Shown: positions 49,424 through 61,835, numbered from the stretch's first letter. The stretch: 64,000 nucleotides of DNA from Blastocladiella emersonii ATCC 22665 (GCA_025594325.1 JANHCV010000009.1:496001-560000), one strand, 5' to 3'. The notes: generated from the letters alone by a model not told the origin. Numbers and translations are program-made.

Positions 49424-51293
49424 ATGCAAAACTACTCTTCATCATCGCCCCATCTCGCCGACGACGGCAGCGGCGGCGCGCACGCACCCGGGTCGCCGCG
49501 CGCCGGCGAGCCCAAGTCGTTCTGGAAGCGCCAAGTTGCGCGATTGCCCGGGAGGTAACCCTCGTTCTCGAGCCATGTACCCGCGATACGTGGGCTCACC
49601 TGCACGCACGCCCGTGGTCTAGCATCCGGCCAGCGGGCTCGGCGACGGACCCGCCCAAGGTGTTTGGCGCGCAGCACGCGTTCGCGAGTCCCGCCTCGAT
49701 TGCGACCAAATTGTGCGTCGTTCCACCTCTTCCCGGGAAACACTCGCAGGGCACTGACGCACGCGTCCGCGACGTCTAGCTCGTCCATGACCATGTCGTC
49801 GTCCTCGGCCGGCGCCGACGGCAGCGGCGGCGGCGGCGCGAGCAGCCCCAAAACGGAACGCCGCATGAAGACGCGCGACGAGCTCGTGGACCAGACGTCC
49901 GACGCGTGGGGCGAGCTCGACGACCCGAAGCCGCCTGCGGTCATCACGTCCGCACCGCCCTCGTCGCGCAAATCGACGCTCGACACGGGCAGCGCGGGCA
50001 ACATCGTCACCTCGCCGTCGACGTCCGCGCCGCCATCGCACCGGCGCGCGCCGTCCGACATGTCGCTCGCGGGCCCGCCTTCGCCCGCGCGCATGGCCGA
50101 CGACGACCGCGCGGCGGCCGACGAGGCGCGGCTCATGACGGCGAAACTGCAGCGGCACGCGAAATTCGAGGCGCTGCTGACGGCGCCGACCGTCGACCTG
50201 GCCGCGCTCAAGAAGCTGTGCTGGTCGGGGATCCCCGAGGACCTGCGCCCGACGTGCTGGCAGCTGCTTTTGGGGTACCTGCCGTGCTCGGCCGAGCGGC
50301 GCGAGTCGGCGCTGAAGCGGAAACGGAGTGACTACGAGGAGACGGCCGCGCAGAGTTTTGGGAAAGACGGCGCGACGCCGTCGGACAAGCAGCTCATGCA
50401 CCAGATCCATATCGACGTGCTGCGGACGCGACCGACCGAGCTGTACGCGCACGACCGCGTGCAGCGCGCGCTCGAGCGGATCCTGTACTGCTGGGCGATG
50501 CGGCACCCGGCGTCCGGGTACGTCCAGGGGATCAACGACCTGCTCACGCCGTTCTTTACCGTGTTTCTCGCGCCATTTCTGGGTATGTTTTTGGTCGTGG
50601 CTGTGTCGGTGGTGCTGACCTTGCAGCGGAGTAGAGCGACACGACGGCCAGATGGACGCGGTGCCGCAGGACGAGCTGACGTGCGTCGAGGCCGACTCGT
50701 TCTGGTGCTTGACCAAGCTCATTGACGGGATCCAGGTCCGCTCTCCCTCCTCTCCCCGCCCCACGACGACGCGACTGATCCGCCGTCCGTCACGCGTGCA
50801 CGTAGGACAACTACACGTTCGCGCAACCCGGGATCCAGCGGCTCGTGTCGCGGCTCAAGGACCTCGTCGGTCGCATCGACGCGCCCCTGTCGGCGCACCT
50901 GGCAAATGAGAACGTCGAGTTCATCCAGTTTGCGTTCCGGTGGATGAACTGCCTGCTGATGCGCGAGGTCACGCACGCGGCCACGATCCGCATGTGGGAC
51001 GCGTACCTGTCCGAGGACGGCGACCTCAACGACTTTCACGTCTACGTCTGCGCCGCGTTCCTCGTCAAGTGGTCCAAGGAGCTCCGCGCCAAGGACTTTC
51101 CGGTACGAGATGCGCGGGTCCGTGTGGGGGTGGCGACTGACGACGTCGTGGTGGGGTGTAGGAAATCATGCTCTTTCTCCAGTCGCCGCCGACCAAGGAG
51201 TGGACCGACAAGGATATCGAGCTGCTCCTGTCCGAGGCCTTCATGTGGAAGTCCCTGTTCCACAACTCGCCAAATCACCTCGCCGCCAAGTGA
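49424..51293 (+). CDS. GYP1: TBC-domain Rab GTPase-activating protein, Gyp1-like, 517 aa, six exons
   Basis: Stimulates GTP hydrolysis on a Rab (Ypt1-type) at the Golgi. Exons: 49424-49554, 49623-49712, 49780-50582, 50635-50735, 50806-51102 and 51162-51293. The lengths sum to 1554, a whole number of codons. The two 5' exons were found by splice-site and frame logic (MQNYSSSSPHLADDG ... KVFGAQHAFASPASIATKF). A shorter product starting at 49787 remains possible. The TBC domain runs from ~215 to ~500: GIPEDLRPTCWQLLLGYLP, IHIDVLR with the Arg finger near 288, YVQGIND with the Gln finger near 322, and VEADSFWCLTKLIDGIQDNYTFAQPGIQ. Both catalytic residues are present. Introns are 52-70 nt; the first two donors are GTAACC and GTGCGT. 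Confidence 0.9.
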
Positions 51294-51496
51294 CGCCGCC
51301 GTCGCGTCCGACGCCGCCATACCCTCTTCCCGTCCGCGCCGCGCTGCCGCTGCCGGTCCCGCCAACGGCGGCCGACGCGGCGCATGTACTACCCACCCGG
51401 CCACCGTCACCGCTCCTCCACCGTCATTGTTCGCTGCTGCTGCTCATAGATCTACATTTTGCCCTTTCCACCACATCATATCCCACGCGCGCGCTG

Positions 51497-54400
51497 CTAT
51501 GTCACAATGATCGGGATCGGCACCCCCGCCGCCTGCTCCCTATCCTCGTCGTCGTCCTCCTCTTCCTCGACCACCTCGCCCCTTCCCCCACCACCAACGC
51601 GTCCAGCCGCCATTACCTGCTCCACAAGCGCGGCCTCGCTGACCTCGCGCACCGGCTCCACCAAGTCCCCCAAACTCAGCTCCGCGAGCTGCCTCGCGTC
51701 CTGATCCGTGCGAACCGCGAGCCGCAGCGCGCCCGTGCGCCCGGCCCCGCTCATCAGCGGTGCGGACGTGCTGGTGCTCACGGCGTGGCTGTTCGTTCGC
51801 GAGTACAGGCGCGACGCGGCGATCGGGAGTGCCGCGGGGCCGCCGCCGAGGAGGGTCGAGGACGCGGAGGGAGGCGAGCCGGGGGTCCCAAGCGACGCGG
51901 TCATGGTGCTGCCGGGTTCAGCGCCGCCGCAGAGGGCGTCGGATGCGTCGAGGATCACGACGCGCGGGTCGACGGAGCCGGCGCCGGCACCGGCGCTGCC
52001 GGGCGCGGTCGGCGAGGCGGTCAGGCCGCCGTTGCTGTTGGCCCGTGTTCGGGTTGTAGGTGCAGTGGAGGTGGCGGGCGAGGCGGCGCGCGGCGGGTAC
52101 CGCGGGTGGTACGACGGCGACCGCGGGGGCTTCCCGCGGTTCGAGGCCGCGGCGGACGTGGTGGTAGTGGCCGCGGCCGGGCTGCGGTGATACATGCTCG
52201 GGGCGGACTCGGGCTCGCTGGCCGTCGGGCCGAGCTCGGGCGACGGGTGCTGCCAGTCCGCGGGGGCGTGTGTGCGGCGCGACTTTTCGGTTCGCCTACA
52301 CACGTATCGTCAGTCCCGCACCCTCCACTCACTCGCGAAGGAAGTCGTACACTTTCGTGTTTCCCTCCATAATCGCGCGGGACTTCTCGAGGACCTTGAC
52401 CGTCTGATCTCTTGCCGTCGGCATGAGCTGGGCGATGAGCGGCGACCGCGCGTAGATGATAGACCGGAGCGAGAAGTTTTCGCGCGCGTTCATGCTCCGC
52501 TCGTGCTTGCGGCGCTCCTCGCGCTCGCGCTGCCGCGCGTCCTCGACCTTCTTGCGCTCCAGCGCGCGCTCGATCACGTCCATGACCTCGTGCTGCGGCG
52601 GCGCGCGCGGTTTCTTGCCACCCGGGCCTGCAGTCGCCGTCGCCGGGGTGGTTGCGGTGGCCGCGGTCCCACCGGCAGCGACCACGAGCGGCATCGCCAT
52701 GGCCGTGTTGACGACGGACATGAGCCGGGCCGCGGGCGCGACGGGCTCCGCCGCCCCTGCCGCCGCACCCGCGCCCGCGCCCGCAGCGGGCAGACCCGCC
52801 ATGACGTGCATGGCCGCGGACCGGAGCAGCCGGTGGCCCGCGCCGTCCGTCGCCATGCTCATGCGCCGCGACGCCGGGCCGCTGCTGCTGTCGTTGCCGT
52901 TGAACAGGTCAAAGTGCGCGTGCCCGCCGGCCGGTGCGCCAGCGGCGGCCGCCGCGTGGGTGCCGGCGACGGCGTGCGACATGGCGCGCGTGACGCGTTG
53001 CTGGAACGAGTTGGCGCCGCCGCCGGCGCCCGTGGCGGTGGTGGTCGGCCACGCGGTATCGCCCGTGGATCCGAGCGACAGCACGTTGTTGCTGGTGCGG
53101 ATCCCGCCGGCCGACCGTGCGGCGGCGGTCGCCGTCGCAGAGCTCGCGGCGGCGCCGGACGTCGTAAACGTGGTGCTGCGCCGCGAGCCCGTCGCGGACC
53201 CCATCGGGTTCGCCACGGCCCCCACTGCCGCCGCCGGTCCCGCGGACCCCGGTACCCCGACCGCGCTTGGCGCGACGAGGTGCGCCTGGAAGATCTGCTC
53301 GAGGTGCTTCGACACCGCGTTCCACTCGGCGGCCGTCGTGTGCGCGCGGAAATACTCGCCGAGCATCATGTAAAAGCACTCGTAGAAGGACCGCTCGACC
53401 GCAAAGTTCATGGACGCGCCGTACCGCCGCAGGATCCGGCAGTACCGCAGGCACAGGTCGTGCATCGCCGCGTCGCGCTGCGAGCGGAGCGAGTCCAGGG
53501 AGTCGGGGGCCGGTGAGGTGGTGGGGGCGGAGGTTGGTGAGCGGGAGGGAGAGGAGGGCGCGGGTTGCGACGGCGAGGTCGGGGTCGCGGGGACCGTGGT
53601 GCTCGCGGCGGCTGGCGGCGGGGCCGGGGTGTCGCACGACGCGGACGGCTGCGTGCTGCTGGCGTCGTCGGCCGCGGACGTCGGCGAAGTCGCGCCGGCG
53701 CCGGCCATGGACGCGCGGCCGCTGTGCTTCGCCGGCTTGGCATCGTCCGTGGTCGCCGTGGACTCGGACTGCGCGTGGATCTGCGCCATGTACAGCCTAC
53801 TCACACGCCGCGAGTCAGCTCACAATCCCACTCCTACTCCTTCGGAAACGTACCGCTTCAGCTGGTCGATCCCGACCTTGCTCTCGGCCGCGAGCTGCGC
53901 GTGCTTGTGGCGCATGTACAGCTGGATGTACCGCACGCCGTCGGCGAGGAACTCGTCGCACTCGGCCGAGTGGAAGAAGAGCTCGAAGCATCGCGGGATC
54001 GGGTGCGGTAGGAGCTGGGCGACTTGGTCTACACTCAAGGCTCGAGTCAGTGTCATGGCATCTCGAAGTGAGAGTCAACGTACCCTTGAGCGCGTGAGAC
54101 GGCTCGCGATGATGCCCTCCCGCGGCATAGTGGTGCGGTGCATTCGCTCCGCCATCCTTGTGGTGCCTACCGAGCGCGCCGAAGCCGGGTGCGCCGCCAT
54201 TAGCGAGGAAGCCGGGGAACGCGGGAACGGCGACGGTGGTCGTGGTGGTCGCGGTGCGGGCCGTTGGGAACAGGTTCGGGAGCGGCGGCGGGTCGGCCAC
54301 GTCCGCCGTGAACGTGATGGCCTTGGACTCGCGGCGGCTCGTCGAGTTGGCGCTGCTATCGGAGGAAGAAGAGCCCGCGGCCACGCTCAGGAGCGACTGG

Positions 54401-56110
54401 CTCCCGCCTTGCCCGGCGGCGTTGACGGAGGCCGGCGGCATGGCTACGCGATGCGCGGACGAGAGGGAGTTAGGAACTGGTTCGGGACAGGTGAGGGAGC
54501 GAGTCGAGTAGTACCTCGGTGACCGTCTCAGCGGGCTCTCGGCAGCGCCCGAACGACGATGAAAGGGTAGGGTAGGGAGATGAGCACGCCGGGAAACAAC
54601 GCACCAAAACTGCGAGCTCTTGAGCTTCGAGATCACAACGGCGCCCCACGGCGAGACCGCGGCAGCAGGAACCGCCTTGCTCTTCCGCCTGGCCGAACTC
54701 GGAGCGGCGACTGACTTGCGCGGTGCTGCGGGCGACCGGGGCGATTGCGCGAGCGACCCGTTCGACGCGTTGTTGAGGTTCCGCCGCGATCCAGCACGCC
54801 CGGATCCCGACCCGAGCGGCTTGCCGAGCGTGTACTGCGGGAACCGCGCGTCGCCGAGCGCCGACTGGATGAGGAAAGACGGGCCGAGCGAGGTCGGCGA
54901 CGTCTGCTGGCTTGGCGGCGGCGGGGGTTCGGCGTCGGAGACGACGAGGGTCACGAGCGACGCGAGTTTCGGGCCGCGCAGGGTGCGTTTAGCACCGCCA
55001 GCGATCTCGGCGCGTGCGGGCGGCGCAGCAGCGATGCGCTCGACGCTGCGGCTCTGCGGGGTCGGTGCGAGCGACGAGTGCGAGCTGCCCGTGGTCGCGG
55101 GACGGAACGGGCCGCCCTGCCAGCGCAGTGGGTCGAGGTCGGCGGGGAGGTGGGCGCCGCCGGTTCGGGTTGGTGAGGAAGGGGCGGCCGACGTGGATCC
55201 CGGTCGCGTCGGGACAGGTCTGCCGGACTGGGGACCGAGCGGGCGCGGCGCGGTGGCGGCGTGGAAGTCGGCCGTGGCCTGGTGGAACTCGGCGGCGGTG
55301 CTGCGGTTCAGGCTCGCGTCGAGCTCCTGCGACAGGACCGTCGAGAACTTGGTCAGGTCGACCGTCGAGTTGGCGGCGCGCGCGCGCGTCTGCGGCAGGT
55401 GGAAGCCCTTGGCGAACGAGGCCGCCGTGACTTTGGTCGAGCCCGACTTGTTGAGCGTCCCACCACCACCGTTGTTGCCGGAAAGGTGGAGACTGCTCGA
55501 GTTGACGGACCGGAGCCCCGCGTGCGGGTGCTGCGGCTGCGCGTCGGCGTGGCCGCGGCGCGAGAGTCCGTTGCCGACGTTGGCGTTCCCGCTCTGCGGA
55601 CGGCTCGCGTCGGAAGCAAAGTGCGGGTGCGGCGAGCCGGATCGCGCGAGGCCGTGGCTGTGGCTCAGGGTCGCGGATCCGTGCAGCGAGGCGTTGGCGG
55701 AGGCGGCGAGCGAGGTGGTGCTCGTGTGCGGCAGCGACACGGCGTTGGCGACGAGCGCGAGGATCGAGTCGGTCTGCACGCGCTCTCGGTGTGGGTGCGG
55801 TGAGTCGGGGGTGGCCGCCGAGCTCGAATCTGCATGGATTGTGATGTTGCGGGTCGGGGAGGGTGCCGGAGGCGGCGAAGTCGGTCGCGATGGTGGTGGG
55901 GGACGTCTGTTCGTCGCGTCTCCCGCGTCGGATGGTGTCGCGGCCGCACCAATCACGGTGCCGGCTCGTCGCAGCGGCGTGCCTGGACCATGAGGTGGGC
56001 GGAGCGCCGGGGCGTGGTTAGTGCATCAAGTCGGGATCACTTTGCGGGAAGCGAGGTGGTGCTGGCTTACCTGCAGTCGCTGCTCCGCCTCCTCCGTGGT
56101 GATCTGCCAT
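51497..56110 (-). CDS. Large multi-exon protein of unknown function, ~1458 aa
   Basis: Not recognised. Proposed exons: 56110-56071 (MADHHGGGG...), 55982-54084, 54028-53854, 53796-52333 and 52295-51497. The sum, 4377 nt, keeps one frame. Introns: 55983-56070 (GTAAGC, branch CTAAC), 54029-54083 and 53797-53853 (both GTACGT) and 52296-52332 (GTGAGT, only 37 nt, the least certain). Without the last splice the protein ends at 52329. A 144-nt in-frame segment (54444-54587) with a CTAAC branch could be a further intron. Most of the protein is Ser/Pro/Ala-rich. Two blocks look folded: HPIPRCFELFFHSAECDEF...GVRYIQLYMRHKHAQLAAE and LRSQRDAAMHDLCLRYCRIL...FYECFYMMLGEYFRAH. A basic coiled coil near the C-terminal side (ERALERKKVEDARQREREER) precedes SIIYARSPLIAQLMPTARDQ. 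It may be a scaffold (inference). Confidence 0.6.
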
Positions 56111-56398
56111 GGTTTGGTTCATGCAAGTGACGCCGGTCAGTCTCGGCAAGCTCCGGCGCAGTGCTTCATATCAGCTTCAAGTATCGGCAAGTCGGCCCAG
56201 AGCAAGACGCGAGGTGACGCGCGAGACGGGCGGGCCACGCCGTGGCTGCAGCCGGCGCTCTTCGCTCTCCCCTGACCGGCGGCCCTGCCCCTCAGCGCGG
56301 AGCCCCCTCCCCGCTCTCCGCTCGCCCTTTGACCGATCGATCCATGCACGCGTGCCCCCTGCGAGGCACCCATTGAGTCCCTGCAACCTTCACCAACC

Positions 56399-56931
56399 AT
56401 GTCAGCGCGCGAGCTCGGCCCGGCGTCGGACCCGGCGTTCATCCGCGGCGTCGCGCTGCGCGAGTCGCTCGCCGAGGACATTGCCATGGCCCAGGACATG
56501 CTTGAGGAGCTCGACCAGCGCCGCATGGCCAACCGCGAGGCCCTCGGCCACCTGCTGCCGCGCGCGCGGAGCCGGTCGCCGTCGCCGCGCCATGCGATCG
56601 GTGACGGGTCGACTGAGACGAGACGGTCCCCATCACCGACGGCGACGCGCAGCCCGCCGGCCCCCGTCAAGGGCGCGCGGTGCTGGATGAACCTCGGCGA
56701 CCTGTTCATCCGCGTCAACAAGTCGCAGGCCGCCGAGATGCTGGCCAAGGGTGCGCTGGCAACGGACCTGAGTGAGAACATGAACTGACCCATCCCGCAA
56801 CGTTGACAGAGCAAAAGACGCTCGAGCGCGAGGCCCAGGAGACCAAGGAGATGATCAAGGAGCAGATGCAGCGGTTCCACTCGATCGACGAGGACGTGCG
56901 CCGCCGCTCGCAGCAGTTCGAGTTCCGGTAG
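56399..56931 (+). CDS. PDRG1-like prefoldin-family protein, ~157 aa, one intron
   Basis: Small prefoldin-beta-like protein, related to PDRG1 of the R2TP/prefoldin-like co-chaperone complex. Exons are 56399-56750 and 56810-56931. The 59-nt intron 56751-56809 has donor GTGCGC, a TTGAC branch and acceptor CAG, and its removal gives EMLAKEQKTLEREAQETKEM. Without it a stop falls two codons into the next stretch. Two coiled-coil helices (about 20-50 and 120-155) flank the central NLGDLFIRVNKSQAAEML, which matches the (V/M)NLGDMFIK hairpin of the family. A ~40-residue Arg/Ser/Pro insert between helix 1 and the hairpin is not typical and may hide another intron. AATAAA lies about 25 bp past the stop. 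Confidence 0.72.
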
Positions 56932-57093
56932 CGAGCGCTGAGGGACTGAGAGACGAATAAACGGCCTAGCATGTGAACATAGAGGGCGAGTGAGGGTCGA
57001 GGGATGCCGTCGCGGCTCAGCGGGGAGCAAGGCTCGAAAGCCCGCCACAGCGCAAGTCCCGGTCGCCTCTCCCTCACCACGCACCCCACTGCC

Positions 57094-58368
57094 ATGAATC
57101 CACTACCACCGCCGCCGGCGCCGGCGCCCGCCGAGCCCAAGACCCAGCGCAAACTCAACTGGGACACGCCGAGCAGCCGCCTGCTCCTGCAGGCCGTCCT
57201 GGACCTGAACCCGTTTGCCAAGCCCAAGAACCAGATCATGGCGACGTGGCAGGCCGTCGCCGACCAGGTCGCCCCCGCCGACGCCTTCTGCGGCGAGGAA
57301 CCCCCGACCGTCTCGCAGTGCCGCGACCGCGTCAAGCGCCTCATCGCCGCCTACCAGAAGGCCATCGAGTCCGACGCCAAGCGCGACGAGTTCCGCGCCT
57401 CCGTCAACGGCCCGCTCGAAGGGTGGATCGCACGCGTCAGCGACCAGAAGGACGCTGCGAAACCCGCGCCCAAGGCCGGGACTGGGTTTGTCAAGCGCGA
57501 GATCGGTGAGGGCAACGGCGGCGCCGCGGCGGCGCGACAGACCCACGGTGTCCTCGCGGCTCGCACCACGCCGCTCCAGGAGGCGATCCGCTCGTCGTCA
57601 CCCGCTCTCGGCGGGTCCACCACCCTGACGCCGCCGGCTACAGCGCCCGAGTCGGTTGCGGTGGCGGCGGTGCGCGAGGGCAGCGCGGGACCCGCCAGGA
57701 AACTGTACCTCGAGTCGTCGAGCTCCGAGGACGAGGCCTCGTCGTCCGACGACGACGCCGGCGCCGACACGGAGGCAGAGGCGACGCCTGTCCCCGCGCC
57801 GGCCCCCGCCGTCCGCGTCAAGACCGAGGTCGTCGTGCCCGACACCCACGACGAGCTGTCGCCGCCGAGCTCCGGCAAGCGCTCGCACCCCGACGACGCT
57901 GACGACGACAAGGAGGAGGAGGAGGAGGAGGAGGAGGAGGAGGAGGACGAGCTGAGCCCGTCGCACGCTGCGAAACGCGCCAAACCGAACCACCCTGACC
58001 CCGCCGCGCAGTCCCAGTCCCAGTCCCAGTCGGCGCTCGACCTCGTCACCGCGGCGCTCGCAAAACAAGCCGAGCTCGCGGCCCTGCTCGCGGCCAAGCA
58101 CGAGGAGCGCGAGACGCAGGCGGCGGCGCGGCACGCCGACCACGAGGCCCGCATGCTCGACATGTTCACCCGGATGCACGCCACGCACGCCGAGCGCGAC
58201 GAGCGCGTCCACGCCATGCAGGCCGAGCGCGAGGCGCAGCTGCTCCAGCTCCGCACCCGCGAACTCGAGCTGCGCGAGCGCGAGGTCCGCGTGCGGGAGC
58301 GCGAACTTGAGATGCGCGAGCGCGAGTTTGAGGCGCAGAACAAGAAGACGAAGGCGGAGATGTTGTGA
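57094..58368 (+). CDS. Myb/SANT-like DNA-binding-domain protein, ~424 aa
   Basis: The N-terminal domain, residues ~18-90 (KLNWDTPSSRLLLQAVLDLNPF ... WQAVADQV ... SQCRDRVKRLIAAYQKA), has the three Trp/aromatic-helix pattern of Myb/SANT-like trihelix domains, so it is probably a sequence-specific DNA binder in the nucleus. It is followed by a Ser/Asp/Glu acidic region with a run of 16 or so acidic residues (GAG microsatellite near 57913-57950), a basic KRAKPNH patch and a long C-terminal coiled coil built on ELELREREVRVRERE repeats (~350-424). The start at 57094 was preferred over 57004 because the domain begins 18 residues later and the extra 30 residues are unconserved-looking. Single exon. 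Confidence 0.7.
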   Translation: MNPLPPPPAPAPAEPKTQRKLNWDTPSSRLLLQAVLDLNPFAKPKNQIMATWQAVADQVAPADAFCGEEPPTVSQCRDRVKRLIAAYQKAIESDAKRDEFRASVNGPLEGWIARVSDQKDAAKPAPKAGTGFVKREIGEGNGGAAAARQTHGVLAARTTPLQEAIRSSSPALGGSTTLTPPATAPESVAVAAVREGSAGPARKLYLESSSSEDEASSSDDDAGADTEAEATPVPAPAPAVRVKTEVVVPDTHDELSPPSSGKRSHPDDADDDKEEEEEEEEEEEDELSPSHAAKRAKPNHPDPAAQSQSQSQSALDLVTAALAKQAELAALLAAKHEERETQAAARHADHEARMLDMFTRMHATHAERDERVHAMQAEREAQLLQLRTRELELREREVRVRERELEMREREFEAQNKKTKAEML

Positions 58369-58598
58369 GGTCGGAGGTGGTTGATAATAGTTGATTTATT
58401 GTGACGCGCTTGGCTCGGTTCCAAGGTGAGCAACGAACTTGGGAGACGCGGTCGATGCGAGCGTTGACAGGTCGCGAAATGAGCGGGTGGCTCAGCAGTT
58501 CGGTGAGAGACTCGTCGTCCCTGCATTCATCCACCACGGCACCTCCTCCTCGTGCCATGAAGACCCGTAGACCCATGAAATAACTCGATGCAAACAAC

Positions 58599-61500
58599 AT
58601 GAACACGCAACCACCCAATGCTACTATGCCGCCGCGGCCCCGCCTCGGGTGTCTGGTCCGGCTCGCTGGCGAGGACGGCAACGTCCCGCTCGACCCCTTC
58701 CGCAGCACCTACGCGGGCGACGTCTTCCTCTACCACGACGCCAGCGAGCCGGGCCGCCACCTCGATGCGCTGCTCTGCGGATTCCATGACCTGCGCGCCG
58801 TCGCGCAGACGATGGCTGATGCCCAGCGCAAGGGCTCGGTCGCCGCCATGAGCTTCTTGCTCAACGATGTCCGTCCCGAGATTGTCGCTCGCTCGCTCTT
58901 GATCATGTATGCTCTTTGCTTCGAGCCCGATGTGAAGCTTGCCTTTGCCGCGCAGCTGTGGTTCTCCGCGCGGCTCGAGCCCGCAGCTCACGAGTTTTGG
59001 ATCAAGCAGATGCACGAGTGCCTTGACCGCGACTGGATTGACCTGGCCTCGCCGATCCGCGTCATGGACGAGGCGACGCTTCTGGCTGTGCGTCGCTGCT
59101 GGCGCGCGTGGATTCAGCACGCTTCCCAGCCCTCGCCCGCCGAGAACGCGACCGCGACTACTACCGCGAGCGTCGATGCTCATGCGCGCGACCACTGCAC
59201 CGCAGCCGTCTTCTGGGGCTACGAGCGCCTCCTGAGCCCGGCCGCCGAAGGCCGGCTGCGCACCGCCATCGACCGCCACCTCGACGAGCAGACGTTCTTC
59301 CTTGGTTTAGACGACAAGCTTGACTGCTCTCCTACCGACTGCCCGACCAACGTCACCTTCCTCGGCATCCGACCCGACGGAACCACCATGCCGCTTGCCG
59401 ACACGCTCCCGTCCCCGCTGACGGGCATCTGCTTCCCCGTCGATGCCGGCGTGAATCTCGAGCGCTTGATGCTCGACCAGGCGCGCGACTGGCTCACCGC
59501 ACTTAACGTCGCCTTCAACCCGGACCGCCCGCCCGGCGAGCCGCGCTACACCCTCACTTTTGTCGCCGACGACGCGGTCCTGCTGCTCGAGCGTCTGGTC
59601 GCCGATCCCGCGCGCCGCATCGACGTGATCGACACGTCGTCGCTCCTCGACACGTGCGGTCTGCTCAACCTCGTGGTCCACGGCGCCGTGACGCTCAAGC
59701 CCAACTCGCGCACCGCCTCTGATCGCTCGATGCTGCGCGCCTTCTCGCGCAAGCTCAGCGAGAGTCAGCTGCCGGTCACGTTGCTTGCCGAGTCGCTGTT
59801 GATCGCTCCTCATCACACTTGTCCGTACCTCTTCGGCGTCGCCCTGCTTGAGGTGCTGGGCCCGGACGAGTGGCAGAGTTCCGTTCGGCTGCTTGCGCAT
59901 CATGACCGCGAGCTCGCCGCGCCGCGCTACCTGTCCCTCACCTTTGCCAAGACGGAAGTTCCCGGCGTGCCCATGACGCTCGACGAATACGGTGCGAGTG
60001 CTTTTCAGAAGGCCCTCCACGACTCGATCAATCGCTACCTTGCAAACCCCCATCCCTGCTTGGACCTTCCAGGTATGCAAACCTCTCAACGAGCTAACCT
60101 GGATGTGCACTAACGTAATCCGTGATATACCGTAGCGTCCGCCCTTCCTACTCTTCTTCACGTACCGATCATGCTCGCGTACGCCCAGGCCGCGGGCCGG
60201 ATCACGGGACTCTCTTCACCCAACTGCTCGACGCTTCCGCTTCCTTTCATCGCCGACGGCATGCTTTCTGCGCTCCGGAACAAGTTTCAGCTCCAGTGGA
60301 CCGAACTTGGCGTCTACGCGCAGCTGTACGGGTTTTCAAAGGATGCGCTCACGAAACCCGCGCGCAGTTTGGCGGTCACTGGTCCCAAGGCCAAGCCGAA
60401 GCCTAGCGGTCCTCCGCTTGGCGCGAAAGCTGCTGCGCCTGCTCACGTCTACCGTCTCGACGCGTCGTTCACGGTTCGATCTGATATCGAGCGCCCGTCC
60501 TTGCACTCGCTGCGGCTCTGCATCAAACGCGGTCCGGGCCTCACGAAGCTTCACGAGTTCTCCTCGCTTCACGCGGTGTACGATTCGAGCAGCAACGTTG
60601 TCACGGTCTCGGTCCATGTCCCGACTGCTTTTGTTGAGGACGGACAGAAGACCGTTCTCTCGCTGCTTGCCAACTGCAGCGACAACGGCAGTGTGCGGAC
60701 TGGAAAGAAGAACGCGCTCGCGTCGGAGCGCATTGCGGACTCGGACCTTGATATCAATGACGCCCAACTTGTGGTGGCGACCAAGGTCGATGTCACCGAG
60801 CTTCACCGTCCGATCCACGGTGCGCTTGATTCTGCCGCCTCGACGCCGCGCCCTCCCATGGTTTGTTCGCTTCCTATCGTCAGCATCATCGAGTCGGGTG
60901 TTCTGAGTTGGAAGGTTGTTCTCGAACTGCCTCGTTCAAACCGAGTACCGGAAATCATTGCCGCGACCGGGTCCACTTTGGCTGGCTGTCGCGGTGCGCT
61001 TGCCTTCTTTGTTGATGGCGTTCTCCAAATGGTGCCCACGGCGCACCCCAGTCGCGTCGGCCGCGTTGAAATCAACAAGAAGCAGCGCCGCATCACAGTT
61101 CATGCAATTGGCGTCGAATCTGGCATCGCGCCCTCGCTTGGCTTCCCGCTGCTGCTTCCCCGCGTCAACACCGAATCATTTCTGCCGCATTCGCCGCTTC
61201 TTTTGAATGTCGCAGGGAGGTCGGTACAAACCATGCACACGTCCGATGATCTCTCACCAGTCAGCGGACGTGTATCAGTTGCCCAGGAACCTCGTCCTGG
61301 GCAGAAACGGTCCTCGTGGCTCGGTACACCTCTCAAGGCGATGTATCGCAAGTTATTTTCGGCTTGTTTGTACGAGGACCAAACCTTCTTCATCCTAACG
61401 AGTTTTCCCTCGCGTTGGGCAATCGCAGCTATCTTCCCGCGTGCGCACCATATCTTTCCGCCGCATGACAAGGGCTCTGCGCTGACGCCAGCGATTGAAG

Positions 61501-61835
61501 CCGATATTCTTGTCATCCCCTCCGAGTTTCGAGAGGCCAAGCACTGGCCCGCGATCAATATCCATGAGAGCGGTCCCGGGGACCTCATGGTCGCAGACTC
61601 TCACCTGGACGCGGTGCGCGAGTACTTGGAGTTGAGCTGCAGCGTACTTACCTCGCCCAGCGCTCCCTCTGCGACTGTTGACGCGACGTACGTCTCTCAG
61701 ATCGAAAACTTGCCTTCCATGTCCAAGCAGATGCTGCTCGCAATACTTGAGGTGAAAGTTCAGCCAAAGCGGGCGCTCATGTTGCCGCTGTTCCCGTGCT
61801 CTGCGCTTGACGTCCGAGTACCCAAGTCAGAGTAA
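58599..61835 (+). CDS. DUF4470-like protein, ~1057 aa, one intron
   Basis: The N-terminal domain (FHDLRAVAQTMADAQRKGSV, SFLLNDVRPEIVARSLLIMYAL, ~65-115) resembles DUF4470, found at the N-terminus of MYND-finger and dynein-assembly-like proteins; the molecular role is not known. Exons are 58599-60072 and 60136-61835. The 63-nt intron 60073-60135 has donor GTATGC, two possible CTAAC branches and acceptor GTAG, joining as LDLPASALPTLLHVP. No MYND Cys/His cluster is visible. The second half (residues ~500-1057) is a mixed alpha/beta region I do not recognise, with no membrane span. An alternative start is the second Met at residue 10. Codon use is GC3-rich in exon 1 and slightly less so in exon 2. 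Confidence 0.65.
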
